A DNA stretch of 64,000 bases from Telmatospirillum sp. J64-1 (GCF_006980715.1 NZ_SBHN01000017.1:55198-119197); one strand, 5' to 3'. Counted from the first letter of the stretch, positions 53,693 to 62,116 are shown. Numbers and translations are program-made. The notes: generated by a model not told the origin, from the letters alone.

Positions 53693-54558
53693 GAACACCA
53701 AGGCTGAAGCCCTTTCTGGAGCGCGTTCCTCCCGGCTTCCTGGTCGACGCCGCATGGCTGAAGCGCTTCGGCATCGATCCCAAGTCCATCCACGATTACG
53801 CCGAGCGGGGCTGGCTGGAGCGGGTGGTACGCGGGGTCTACCGCCGGCCGCTGCCTCATACCGATCAGGCAGGGCGCCCGCTTGTCCGACCGGAGACCGA
53901 CTGGCAGCTCCCGCTGCTGTCGATCCAATGGATCATGGAACATGACGTCCATCTGGGTGGCTTGAGCGCGCTCGGCTTCCATGGGCTCGCTCACTATCTG
54001 CCGCTTGGCGGCGGGGAGCGTGTCTATCTCTATGGCGAAGTTCCCTCCTGGCTGGCCCGCCTTCCGGGCAAGGCACAGTTCGTCGTTCGCTCGCGCGTCC
54101 TGTTCGGTGACGACCTTGCCGGCGTCGAGAATGCCGAGCACCAATTCGAGAGCGCGCCGGGGGTGGGGGCGGGACATGGCCCGACCGTGAGCCCCTGGCG
54201 CTGGCCGCTCAAGGTTTCGTCCCCCGAGCGCGCCATCCTCGAAGCGCTCGACGAGCTGCCAGCCCACGCGACCTTCGACAATCTGGACATGATCTTTCAG
54301 GGGCTGACGAACCTGCGTCCCAAGCGCCTGATGACCCTGCTGCGCGCTTGCCGAAGCATCAAGGTTAAGCGCCTGTTCTTCGTGTTCGCCGACCGGCATG
54401 CCCATGCCTGGGTGAAGCATCTTGACAAGAGCGCCATCGATTTCGGATCCGGCCCGCGCGCGCTGGTGAAGGGCGGAAAACTGCACCCGGTCTACCGGAT
54501 CTATGTGCCCGAGACGCTTCTGCCTGCGGATGGGGACGAGGACGCGAGCCATGCGTGA
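53680..54558 (+). CDS. abiEi: AbiEi-type antitoxin (type IV TA)
   Basis: 292 residues from ATG 53680; ATG 53674 is also possible. The N-terminal winged HTH (VDAAWLKRFGIDPKSIHDYA, ERGWLERVVRGVYRR) is the AbiEi antitoxin domain. The C-terminal domain (HLGGLSALGFHGLAHYLPLG, then SPERAILEALDELPAHATFD) fits the AbiEi family. It represses the operon and neutralises AbiEii without direct contact, as known for type IV systems. It overlaps abiEii by eight bases. Confidence 0.82.
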   Translation: MSHQRTPRLKPFLERVPPGFLVDAAWLKRFGIDPKSIHDYAERGWLERVVRGVYRRPLPHTDQAGRPLVRPETDWQLPLLSIQWIMEHDVHLGGLSALGFHGLAHYLPLGGGERVYLYGEVPSWLARLPGKAQFVVRSRVLFGDDLAGVENAEHQFESAPGVGAGHGPTVSPWRWPLKVSSPERAILEALDELPAHATFDNLDMIFQGLTNLRPKRLMTLLRACRSIKVKRLFFVFADRHAHAWVKHLDKSAIDFGSGPRALVKGGKLHPVYRIYVPETLLPADGDEDASHA

Positions 54559-55465
54559 ACGCTATGTCGAGCAGGTCCGCTTGCTGATGCGCCTCCTGCC
54601 AGCCATTGCGGCTGAGGAGGTCTTTGCGCTCAAAGGCGGTTCGGCCATCAATCTCTTCTACCGGGACATGCCGCGTCTGTCGGTCGATATCGATCTGACC
54701 TATGTGCCGATCGAGGATCGCGCCGTCTCTCTTCAGCAAATCGATGCCACGCTCGACCGGATCATGGACTCATTCGGCCGCAGCAACAGGGATGTGCGGC
54801 TCCAGCGCATCGCTGGCGGCGGGAACCTGGAAACCCGCATCATGGCCTCTCGCGGTGCGGCGAGTGTGAAGATCGAGACCTCGCCTGTCATGCGCGGAAC
54901 GGTGCTGTCGCCGGTGCCGATGAGGGTTTCGGACGCGGTGGAGGAGGCCTTTGGCTTCGCCGAGATGCCGGTGCTCGCCTTCGAGGACCTCTTTGCCGGC
55001 AAGCTGCATGCCGCCCTCGACCGCCAGCACCCGCGCGATCTCTACGATGTCCACCTGCTCTATGAGAATGAGGGGCTGACGGACGATTTGTTCCGGGTCT
55101 TTCTGGTCTATGTCTGCGCGTCCGGCCGTCCGCCGCACGAACTGCTGGCGCCACCGGCTATCCCGATAGAAGAACTGTACACTGAGGAATTCGTTGGGAT
55201 GACGCGGGAAGAGATCGCGCTGTCCGATCTCGAAACGGCGCGAACGCGCCTGATCACGGATGTCCGAAGGCGTCTGACCGACAACGCAGCGGCATTCCTG
55301 ATGTCGCTTCACAACGCCGAACCGGATTTCGCTCTCATCGACCTGCCCCAGGGCGAACGGCTCCCCGCCATCCAGTGGAAGCTTCTCAACTTGCGCAGGC
55401 TCAAGGCAGAAAATCCAGCCAAGCATGCCGAGCAGGGAGAAATGTTGAAGGCGCTGTTTGCCTAA
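54551..55465 (+). CDS. abiEii: AbiEii-type nucleotidyltransferase toxin
   Basis: 304 residues. The nucleotidyltransferase core has FALKGGSAINLFYRDMPRLS and VDIDLTY, giving the GGS and DxD motifs. VLAFEDLFAGKLHAALDRQH and PRDLYDVHLL are the downstream AbiEii signatures. MenA-like relatives modify tRNA 3' ends and stop growth during phage infection. All visible catalytic residues are intact. Together with AbiEi it would stabilise the element and give abortive phage resistance. Confidence 0.85.
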   Translation: MRERYVEQVRLLMRLLPAIAAEEVFALKGGSAINLFYRDMPRLSVDIDLTYVPIEDRAVSLQQIDATLDRIMDSFGRSNRDVRLQRIAGGGNLETRIMASRGAASVKIETSPVMRGTVLSPVPMRVSDAVEEAFGFAEMPVLAFEDLFAGKLHAALDRQHPRDLYDVHLLYENEGLTDDLFRVFLVYVCASGRPPHELLAPPAIPIEELYTEEFVGMTREEIALSDLETARTRLITDVRRRLTDNAAAFLMSLHNAEPDFALIDLPQGERLPAIQWKLLNLRRLKAENPAKHAEQGEMLKALFA

Positions 55466-55488
55466 AGGAGGCGTGGGAGAAGACCAGG

Positions 55489-55554
55489 GTATATAACGGC
55501 CATAAGAACTCGGCTGCTTTTGCGCGATCCTTATCCAGTATGCATCAATACTGG
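55489..55554 (+). promoter_or_regulatory. Conserved box and leader stem-loop upstream of small ORF/recombinase
   Basis: GTATATAACGGCCATAAG at 55489-55506 is the third copy of the traG/copG box. The stem CCAGTAT/ATACTGG at 55535-55554 is placed as in the other leaders. CGATCCTT before the stem is shared with the copG leader. The ATG lies 61 bases after the box. Confidence 0.7.
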
Positions 55555-55567
55555 AAAGGTTCGACCC

Positions 55568-55762
55568 ATGAAGGAAAAGGAGGACCAGGCGGCCGCGGTC
55601 ATCCCGCCTCCGGCGAACGATAATGGGCCAGAGCAACTGGCGAGGGAAGAAGCGGAGCGGCACTTGGACACCATCGCGCGGGCCATTGGCCGCCACATCG
55701 CCTGCGAACACATCAGGGCCTGGGAGCGGGAGCGGCGGAAGCGGGCGGCCAACGACAACTGA
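55568..55762 (+). CDS. Small charged hypothetical protein
   Basis: 64 residues, strongly charged and helical (EQLAREEAERHLDTIARAIG, then HIRAWERERRKRAANDN). It is controlled by the third copy of the conjugation promoter box, so it is probably made together with TraG and Trb proteins. It precedes the recombinase by 62 bases and may be cotranscribed. It could be a DNA-binding accessory or recombination directionality helper; function not recognised. Confidence 0.6.
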   Translation: MKEKEDQAAAVIPPPANDNGPEQLAREEAERHLDTIARAIGRHIACEHIRAWERERRKRAANDN

Positions 55763-55824
55763 CCAAAGGAAGAGGGGCGGGAACCGGACGGGTGAAATCC
55801 GCCCTTGAGAGAAAGGAAAGTCTT

Positions 55825-57606
55825 ATGACCCGCGTTGCGCTATACGCCCGCTATTCCTCGGACAATCAGAGCGTTTCCTCCATCGAGGACCAGTTCCGCA
55901 TTTGCCGGGATCAGGCGGCGCGGGAGAAGTGGAAAGTGGTGGGGGTCTACAAGGACGCCGCCATTTCGGGCGCAAGCGTCACCTTGCGGCCGGGTATTCA
56001 GGCGCTCTTGCAGGACGCGCAGGCGGGCAAATTCGAGATCGTGCTGGCGGAAGCGCTGGACCGCATCAGCCGCGACCAGGCCGATGTCGCCATCCTCTAC
56101 AAGCATTTCAAATTCGCGGGCGTGACGCTCGTGACGCTTGCCGAGGGCGAGATCTCGGAGCTGCATGTCGGTCTCAAGGGAACCATGAACGCCCTGTTCC
56201 TGAAAGACCTCGCCGCCAAGACCCACCGCGGTCTGCGCGGCCGCGTCGAGAAGGGAAAGGCGGGCGGCGGCCTCTGCTACGGCTATGACGTCGTGAAGCG
56301 GCTCAACGGCGATGGCGAGCAGGTGCGCGGCGAACGGAAGATCAACGAGGCCGAGGCCGAGATCGTCCGCCGCATCTTTCGCGAATTCGCCGCCGGCAAG
56401 AGCCCCAAGGCCATCGCCGCCGATCTCAACCGCGACGGTATTCCCGGTCCCAATGGCAAGGCTTGGGGAGACACCACCATTCGCGGCCATGTCTGCCGGG
56501 GCACCGGCATCGTCAACAACGAGCTCTATGCCGGTGTGCTGGTCTGGAACCGGCTCCGCTACATCAAGAACCCGGCGACGGGAAAGCGCGTCTCGCGCGT
56601 CAACCCGGAGGCCGAATGGATCAGGACCGAGGTGCAGGAACTGCGCATCGTCGACGAAGACCTGTGGCAGGCGGCGCGGCGGCGGCAGGAGGAGATTTCC
56701 AGGCAGTTCGAGAATGTCACCAAAGGCGTGCGCGCTTATCGTGCCAAGCACGTCAACGAGCTGCGCCGCCCCGCCTTTCTGTTCTCCGGCCTACTCAAAT
56801 GCGGCTGCTGCGGCGGCAATTACGGCATCATCACCCGTGACCGCTATGGCTGTCTCAATCGTTATCGGCGGGGTACCTGCGACAACGGCCATACCATCCG
56901 TCGCGATGACATCGAGCAGCGTATTCTGTCCGGCCTTACCGAACGGCTGGTTTCGGCCGAGCGGGTCGCCAAGGCCGTGCGCGCCTATGCCGAAGCGCTG
57001 AACAGTCAGAACCGTGAACGCCGGGCGCAGGTGGAGCTTGACCGTAAGGCGCTGGAGAAGATCGAACGCGGTATCGCCGGCATCATGGCAGCGATTGAGG
57101 ACGGCATGTATCAGCCAGCCATGAAGGATCGGATGGAGGAACTGGAACGCCAGAAGGCGGATGTCCTGGCGCGCATGGAACAGGCGCCCGAGGATGTCCC
57201 GGACATCCACCCCAACATCGCCGAAATCTACAAGGCCAAGGTGACGCAGTTGAGCGAGGCTCTGGCCGATCCCGAACTGCGCGATCAGGCCGCCGAGGCG
57301 TTCCGTGCGCTGGTCGACGAAGTGGTGCTTGAGCCCGGCGACAAGCGCGGCGAGGTCAACGCCACCTTACGCGGCGAGGCGATGAACATCCTCGACATCG
57401 TTTCCGGGCGCAAAAGCCGCAACAGATCCCAAGTTATAACAAAAGACGTTGCGGGCCCCCGCAACCACTCTTCTCGATCTCCTGATTCGTCAGGGTATAC
57501 CCCAAAAGTGGGGATTCGCGCAAGAGTAAAGCCGTCGGGCACGCTTCCAACCAAGGAGGCGGCGTTCCCGACGGCTTTTTTTTCATCTGAACCGCACACA
57601 GACTGA
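55825..57606 (+). CDS. Large serine recombinase
   Basis: 593 residues from ATG 55825 with GAAAGGAAAG ahead. The resolvase domain has the catalytic serine in YARYSSDNQS (about residue 11) and DRISRDQ. The Recombinase domain spans about 165-290, a zinc ribbon has CGCCGGNYG with CDNGH (about 328-358), and a coiled coil lies near 395-455. It would integrate or excise the element, or a part of it. The C-terminal about 50 residues run through a GTTGCGGG/CCCGCAAC hairpin and an intrinsic terminator, suggesting that the original 3' end was altered, perhaps at an attachment junction. Confidence 0.88.
   Translation: MTRVALYARYSSDNQSVSSIEDQFRICRDQAAREKWKVVGVYKDAAISGASVTLRPGIQALLQDAQAGKFEIVLAEALDRISRDQADVAILYKHFKFAGVTLVTLAEGEISELHVGLKGTMNALFLKDLAAKTHRGLRGRVEKGKAGGGLCYGYDVVKRLNGDGEQVRGERKINEAEAEIVRRIFREFAAGKSPKAIAADLNRDGIPGPNGKAWGDTTIRGHVCRGTGIVNNELYAGVLVWNRLRYIKNPATGKRVSRVNPEAEWIRTEVQELRIVDEDLWQAARRRQEEISRQFENVTKGVRAYRAKHVNELRRPAFLFSGLLKCGCCGGNYGIITRDRYGCLNRYRRGTCDNGHTIRRDDIEQRILSGLTERLVSAERVAKAVRAYAEALNSQNRERRAQVELDRKALEKIERGIAGIMAAIEDGMYQPAMKDRMEELERQKADVLARMEQAPEDVPDIHPNIAEIYKAKVTQLSEALADPELRDQAAEAFRALVDEVVLEPGDKRGEVNATLRGEAMNILDIVSGRKSRNRSQVITKDVAGPRNHSSRSPDSSGYTPKVGIRARVKPSGTLPTKEAAFPTAFFSSEPHTD
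57531..57583 (+). terminator. Intrinsic terminator inside the recombinase reading frame
   Basis: GCCGTCGGG at 57531-57539 pairs with CCCGACGGC at 57567-57575, followed by eight T. It is a textbook rho-independent terminator, but it precedes the recombinase stop at 57606. Confidence 0.8.
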
Positions 57607-57614
57607 AAAAATTA

Positions 57615-57644
57615 AAACCCCACCAGCGGGAACTGGCGGGGTTT
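57615..57644 (-). terminator. Terminator for leftward transcripts
   Basis: AAACCCCACCAG and CTGGCGGGGTTT form a 12-bp stem with one mismatch around CGGGAA. On the minus strand a T-rich tract follows (TTTTAATTTTTTC). No leftward gene is obvious upstream, so it may insulate the recombinase from the rep region. Confidence 0.6.
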
Positions 57645-57756
57645 GAAAAGCTTAGAAATTGGGTCACCTGACAGGACCCATTCTAGGCAACGGTACCGCT
57701 TTGTCAATTCGAAAGTAGGACGAAGTAGGGGCCGAGCCGGTCGTGCCGATAGAGGA

Positions 57757-58929
57757 ATGGGACAAAGAATCAGGGCTGCCCTGGCGGCAGCCATTGCGCC
57801 AAAGCGCGCAGCAGCGGCCTCGCGTCTGCGGATGGCCGATGACGCCCAGTGGCGTCTTTGGGAACAGCAGGCGCGCGAACACCGCCGCCGGCAGATCACA
57901 AAACAGCCAGCCGAAGACGCCAAGCCCGCACCACGGCGGCGTCGGGAATCCCTGCGCCAGGTACAGCAGCGTCGGGCAGCGCATGCCCGCGCCAGATGGC
58001 CATGGAAGCTCCAGACGCAATTCCTGTTCACCGACGCCGAGGCCTGTCTGGTGGACACCTTGCTTTTCCTGGCCGGTGAGCACGGGCCGGAATTCGATGT
58101 CTACCGCTCCGAGCTGGAGGCGAGGGCCAACATCAAGCCATCCACCCAGCGCGCGGCAGAAGCGAAGCTGGAGGCCCTGCAGCTTCTGGAGGTGAGGGAA
58201 AACCGCCTCGGCTATGCCCGCAATGTCGCCAATTCCTACCGGCTGAAGGGCGCCCTCCTCGATGCGGCCAAGTCCATGGCCACCCGGAAAAGGGTGGGTG
58301 CAAAATTTAAGCATCCCTTCGGCGGTGTAGAGAATCTACATCCTGATACATCCCCTACATTGGACGTTGCAAAACAGCCGCTTGGTCAGCGCCCTCCCGC
58401 CGCCCGAAGGGCGACGACCTCCCCCCTATCAGGGGAGGTATGTATGATGCTCGCCAGGACCGAGCAGGCGAAGCCGTCGCCGTCTGCCTCGGCGCCGCCG
58501 TCACAGGCTGAAATATCCAGCGCGGCCGAGATCTCCGAAGGCCAAGCCCTCGATCTGGCCCGCAGCTTCCTTCCCCAGCTTCTCCCTGGCGAGAGCCTTC
58601 CGCAATCTGCGTCCGAGCTGATGACGCTCGCCGACCGATTGCGGCGGATCTTCGCCCCCACCGTCTGGGAGCCGGTCTGGAGGTCCTGGCGCAAGCGCCA
58701 TGGCCTTACTGCCGCCCTGGCGGTGATCGAAACCGGCGTCATGCGCCTGGGCGGGCAGATCCGCGAGAGCGGCGGCCAGTATCTCGCGGGCATTCTCGGC
58801 CGGAACCGGCGGTCAGCCCCGGCACCGGAGCTGACCTTGCAGGCGATTCGGGCCGCGCGCCGGAGTCCCGGCCTGACCTCGACAAGGCGTCGCCCCCGGA
58901 CGGTACGCCTCGGTCGAGGCAGGGAATAG
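57757..58929 (+). CDS. RepC-like plasmid replication initiator (tentative)
   Basis: About 390 residues if ATG 57757 is used; the frame is open from 57643 and the start is uncertain. The first 100 residues are very basic. A winged-helix-like region follows (LFTDAEACLVDTLLFLAGEH, then RSELEARANIKPSTQRAAEA). The C-terminal part (GLTAALAVIETGVMRLGGQI, RESGGQYLAGIL) resembles the C-terminal domain of RepC-type and related initiators. Direct repeats of GTAGGRCGAAG/GTAGGGG type at about 57714-57730 could be initiator sites. If correct, the element can replicate autonomously. The family assignment is by pattern only. Confidence 0.5.
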   Translation: MGQRIRAALAAAIAPKRAAAASRLRMADDAQWRLWEQQAREHRRRQITKQPAEDAKPAPRRRRESLRQVQQRRAAHARARWPWKLQTQFLFTDAEACLVDTLLFLAGEHGPEFDVYRSELEARANIKPSTQRAAEAKLEALQLLEVRENRLGYARNVANSYRLKGALLDAAKSMATRKRVGAKFKHPFGGVENLHPDTSPTLDVAKQPLGQRPPAARRATTSPLSGEVCMMLARTEQAKPSPSASAPPSQAEISSAAEISEGQALDLARSFLPQLLPGESLPQSASELMTLADRLRRIFAPTVWEPVWRSWRKRHGLTAALAVIETGVMRLGGQIRESGGQYLAGILGRNRRSAPAPELTLQAIRAARRSPGLTSTRRRPRTVRLGRGRE

Positions 58930-58943
58930 GGGGGCGAAGCGTC

Positions 58944-59939
58944 ATGGATTGGACATCATTCGCCTACGGCTTTGCCACCTGCTTTGTTCTGTTTCTCTTT
59001 CTTTTAGCGGTTATCGCGCTCTTGTCGCTGATCAACGACATGAGGCAAGCCGAGCTTTACATCCCTCCTTATCCGATGGAGGAAGCAGATGAAATTAATC
59101 TACCTGAAACGTCGGAACTGCTGGACGAGAAGAGCGTAGAGAGCCGGGAAGGAGGGGGGCGAGGTCTTGCCTCAAATCGCTTTACGAGAACCCTCTGTCT
59201 TCTTTTGACTCTCATTCCCGGAGCGTGCGTAACCCCCTATAGCGACCTCCCCGGAACGCCGCTGGCGGAGATGGAAGACAACTATCTCAGCGTCTTTACC
59301 GGCATCCCCGGTTTCCTGGGCGCTACCGGTTCCGCTGTCATCATTGCCGACGGCTTGGCCGTAACCAATGCCCATGTGGTGGCGGTGACCGGGGGGCTGC
59401 ATGGCATTACGGCTGCTGGGAAGATGGTCGGAATCGAAGTGCTGGCGATCAGCGAGCATATGGACCTTGCCCTGCTCAAGGTGCCGTTAGGTTTGGGCCA
59501 CCCGGTGAACATCGCCAAACCTCTCCTGGCCGAAGCTGCCTGGGCCATGGGAACGACCAATGGCTTAGTGGCTCCTGTCAGCCGAGGAACGATCCTCAAT
59601 CCCCAAGCATGGTCTTGTGCGCATGCCAATGCCTGCGCCGAGCACCAGCGCCAGAACGGCCTGATGTTCGAAGGCGGCGGCGGTGGAGGTTATTCGGGAG
59701 GGCCGGTGGTCAATGCCCAGGGAGCATGGCTCGGCTTGGTACAGGGCATCTATACTGAGTTACGCGATGCTGAGGGAAATACCCTTCCTTCCAGCGCTCC
59801 TGTCCTCTTCGCCTATCACGCACAAGATGTCCTGAAGGAAGTACAGGCTCTTCTCGCCCGGCACGAGGCAGAGATCCCTTCCTTTCTGGCACCCATGCCG
59901 TCGCAATACATGACTGAGATGAATAGGAGTGGGACATGA
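58944..59939 (+). CDS. Trypsin-like protease joined to a 'WTSF' membrane segment
   Basis: 331 residues. Residues 1-45 form a membrane segment starting MDWTSFAYGFATCFVLFLFL, related to the separate small protein at 59936. Residues 80-95 look like an internal lipoprotein signal (LCLLLTLIPGAC, cysteine 95). Residues 110-310 carry a trypsin-like protease with H144 (TNAHVV), D174 (HMDLALL) and S251 (GGYSGGPV). Two export signals in one ORF are unusual. A frame error or fusion of a small membrane gene with a lipoprotein protease gene near the G-run at about 59150-59160 would explain it. Substrate unknown. Confidence 0.7.
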   Translation: MDWTSFAYGFATCFVLFLFLLAVIALLSLINDMRQAELYIPPYPMEEADEINLPETSELLDEKSVESREGGGRGLASNRFTRTLCLLLTLIPGACVTPYSDLPGTPLAEMEDNYLSVFTGIPGFLGATGSAVIIADGLAVTNAHVVAVTGGLHGITAAGKMVGIEVLAISEHMDLALLKVPLGLGHPVNIAKPLLAEAAWAMGTTNGLVAPVSRGTILNPQAWSCAHANACAEHQRQNGLMFEGGGGGGYSGGPVVNAQGAWLGLVQGIYTELRDAEGNTLPSSAPVLFAYHAQDVLKEVQALLARHEAEIPSFLAPMPSQYMTEMNRSGT

Positions 59940-60076
59940 ACTGGACATCGTTCTTTATCGGTTTCGCGTCTGGCATCTTCTTCCTTCATATCGTTATGGC
60001 GATTGCCGTTTATTTCCTACTGATGGACGACATAAAGAAACCGGAGTTTTACAACTTTTATCAGGAAGGAGACTGA
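59936..60076 (+). CDS. Small membrane protein, 'WTSF' paralogue
   Basis: 46 residues, ATG overlapping the protease stop (ATGA). MNWTSFFIGFASGIFFLHIV and the following hydrophobic stretch form one membrane helix; the tail DDIKKPEFYNFYQEGD is polar. It resembles the first 45 residues of the protease ORF (WTSF, GFA, DxxxxEFY/ELY positions). It is probably a partner or inhibitor of the protease, inferred only from context. Too short for most gene finders. Confidence 0.6.
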   Translation: MNWTSFFIGFASGIFFLHIVMAIAVYFLLMDDIKKPEFYNFYQEGD

Positions 60077-60106
60077 CAACGGACGCCTTGAAGGACCGGC
60101 CTGATC

Positions 60107-60739
60107 TTAATCAGGCCAGTCCCAGGGTGTTTTCCATATATGCCGTTTCGCGTTCTCAAGCCTCGAAGCGGGCGTGTAAGGCTGCTGCGGCAGCCGCTGC
60201 GGTGGCGTCGCTTCCCGGGCTGGTGGTTCGGTTGCGGGAACTGGCCACGCTCTCCGGCGGTGTCGGGGCGATTTCTTTGCGAGGCGATTGGCAACTTTTG
60301 CCAGGGTCTTGGTAGGGCCGACGCCGATAGAGATAGGAATGCCCGTCCATTGCCTGACCCGGCTGCGCAGGACGCGCAGCCATTCCGTCAAATCCGGCAC
60401 GGCCAGATTGTCGAGATCAAGGAAGCATTCATCAATGCTGTAGACTTCTGAGGCTGGCACTGCATCGGCCAGTACGGACATCACGCGATTAGACATATCT
60501 CCATAAAGGACGTAGTTGGATGAGAGCACTCGCACTCGCTCCCGTTCAATCATCTGTCTGATTTTGAAGACAGGCTCACCCATGGCTATACCCAAAGCCT
60601 TGGCTTCATTGGAGCGGGCTACGACACAGCCGTCATTGTTTGAAAGCACCACCACCGGAACACCTTCAAGCCGAGGGTCAAAAACACGTTCGCACGAAAC
60701 GTAGAAGTTATTGCAATCGGCGAGAGCATAAGTTGGCAT
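60107..60739 (-). pseudogene. umuC: UmuC-like Y-family DNA polymerase, truncated
   Basis: The ORF begins [20 protein letters not shown] with D8 and has the catalytic SIDECFLD (D103, E104) and [20 protein letters not shown]. After KKSP at about 165 the family similarity stops, and the last 45 residues are unrelated. Normal UmuC is about 420 residues, so the little-finger and C-terminal parts are missing. A polymerase this short should be inactive, although it could still bind partners. Its promoter keeps an SOS box. Confidence 0.75.
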
Positions 60740-60748
60740 GGCAGCTTC

Positions 60749-60770
60749 ATTATATGTTCGCTAAATGTTC
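60749..60770 (-). promoter_or_regulatory. LexA SOS box and -10 element of umuC
   Basis: GTTC-GCTAAAT-GTTC at 60756-60770 is the alphaproteobacterial LexA site GTTC-N7-GTTC. On the minus strand TATAAT (60754-60749) adjoins it, 9 bases before the umuC ATG, so the transcript leader is very short. Confidence 0.75.
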
Positions 60771-60874
60771 TATACCTTGACGTAGGCGCCGAGAATGTCA
60801 ACGGGCTCCTTCTCGTGCGACTTCAACCTACCGACTGCATAAGCCTGTAAGGACATCAATATTAAAATACGTCT

Positions 60875-60890
60875 TTATGAAACTTCATAA
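60875..60890. promoter_or_regulatory. Inverted repeat upstream of parA
   Basis: TTATGAA-AC-TTCATAA is a perfect dyad about 90 bases before the parA start in an AT-rich stretch. It may be the autoregulatory operator or centromere-like site for the par proteins. Confidence 0.45.
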
Positions 60891-60980
60891 GTATGGTTTT
60901 ATGGTCTTACGTCCACGCTTAATGATGTAAGTCAATATCAACGCGGGGATGTCCGGTCATACGGATTGAAGGATGACAAG

Positions 60981-61676
60981 ATGGCTGTTGTAACCGTTGC
61001 CACGACCAAAGGGGGCGTTGGCAAATCCACCACAGTTACCAATCTGGCTGTTGCCGCCTGGGCCGATGGCTATTCGGTGAAGGTCTTCGACTGTGACCCA
61101 CAGAGGCATTCGCAGCTGATCCTCGGCCTCTACAAGCAGGCCCTGCCCGAAGGCACCACTGCCCAGCGCCAGGCGCTCGATGTCGAGGCGGAGGCGACCG
61201 AGGCCGATATCGTCAAGAAGATCAATGTGGCCGCGAAGGATTATGACCTGGTGCTGATCGACCTGCAGGGCTCGGCCAACCAGATCATGCTTTTGGCCTT
61301 TGCTCGTTCGGATCTGGTGATCATTCCTGTCCAGCCTTCGGCTTTGGATATCGGCGGCGCTGTCGCCGCCTGGTCGAGCGTTCAATCAGCCGCCGAGATC
61401 CGCAACCGCGACATTGCCACCCGCATTCTGTTCTGCCGCACACCTGCTGCGATCCAGCCTAAGGTTCTGAAGGAAACCCGCGCCAGATTCACCGAGAAGG
61501 GACTCGCGGTGATGAGAGCCGAATTCGTCGAGCGTGCCGCCTTCAAGGCTTTGACTTTCAGTGGCGAAATGCCGACAGACTTTGCGCCTGCGAGCCCGGC
61601 AGCCGAGAATATCCGGGCGATTTACAACGAAGTCCTGCAGGATCTGGAAGCGATCATGCAAGGGGAGCCCGCCTGA
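60981..61676 (+). CDS. parA: ParA-family partition ATPase
   Basis: 231 residues from ATG 60981 (GAAGGA upstream). Deviant Walker A TTKGGVGKST (about 9-18), VFDCDPQRHS and VLIDLQGSANQIML. Short ParA without N-terminal HTH, as in type Ib systems, so regulation would be by the small partner protein that follows (TGATG overlap). It segregates the replicon. The usual D in the DxxG loop is kept. Confidence 0.9.
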   Translation: MAVVTVATTKGGVGKSTTVTNLAVAAWADGYSVKVFDCDPQRHSQLILGLYKQALPEGTTAQRQALDVEAEATEADIVKKINVAAKDYDLVLIDLQGSANQIMLLAFARSDLVIIPVQPSALDIGGAVAAWSSVQSAAEIRNRDIATRILFCRTPAAIQPKVLKETRARFTEKGLAVMRAEFVERAAFKALTFSGEMPTDFAPASPAAENIRAIYNEVLQDLEAIMQGEPA

Positions 61677-62077
61677 TGAGTGACGAGAAGAAGCCTTTCG
61701 ATTTCGATCTCCCAGGCGCCACGCCTAGCCCACGCAAGCCGAAGCTTCGCCGTCATGTGCCAGAGGTGGAGGAGGGGGAAGTAGAAAGTGCCAAGATCCT
61801 CGCCCAGGCACGCGCTACCGGAGTCGTGACCACCGAGCTGGCCAAGCCGCCTGCAGAGGATGACGACGAATGGGGAAAGCGCACCGTACCCATGCCCAAG
61901 CGGGTCAGCGTCGCCCTGGACCGTCGCAGCGGCGACGAGGGCAAGACCCTGAAATACTACGTGTTGAAGGGCTTGCAGATGCAGGGCTTCCCCGTGAAGG
62001 ACGAAGACCTGGAGGACCGGCGAGGATCGGCGCTCAAGGAGATGGCGGCGCTACGACGGGCACAGAAAGAACGGTAA
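61676..62077 (+). CDS. ParA partner, small partition protein (ParG/omega-like)
   Basis: 133 residues starting at the parA stop. Charged, probably disordered N-terminal arm (to about 70), then a ribbon-helix-helix-like C-terminus (VPMPKRVSVALDRRSGDEGK, then LKYYVLKGLQMQGFPV). This layout is that of the centromere-binding partner in type Ib partition. A terminator follows. Confidence 0.7.
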   Translation: MSDEKKPFDFDLPGATPSPRKPKLRRHVPEVEEGEVESAKILAQARATGVVTTELAKPPAEDDDEWGKRTVPMPKRVSVALDRRSGDEGKTLKYYVLKGLQMQGFPVKDEDLEDRRGSALKEMAALRRAQKER

Positions 62078-62116
62078 GATCCCGTTCTCCCTGGTTTGGA
62101 CGACAAGAGAAAGAAA

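Noticed and set aside
57430..57470. GTTGCGGG...CCCGCAACCA considered as a tRNA 3' end used as attachment site
   Set aside because: No cloverleaf can be formed around it; it is a simple 8-bp hairpin within the recombinase frame.
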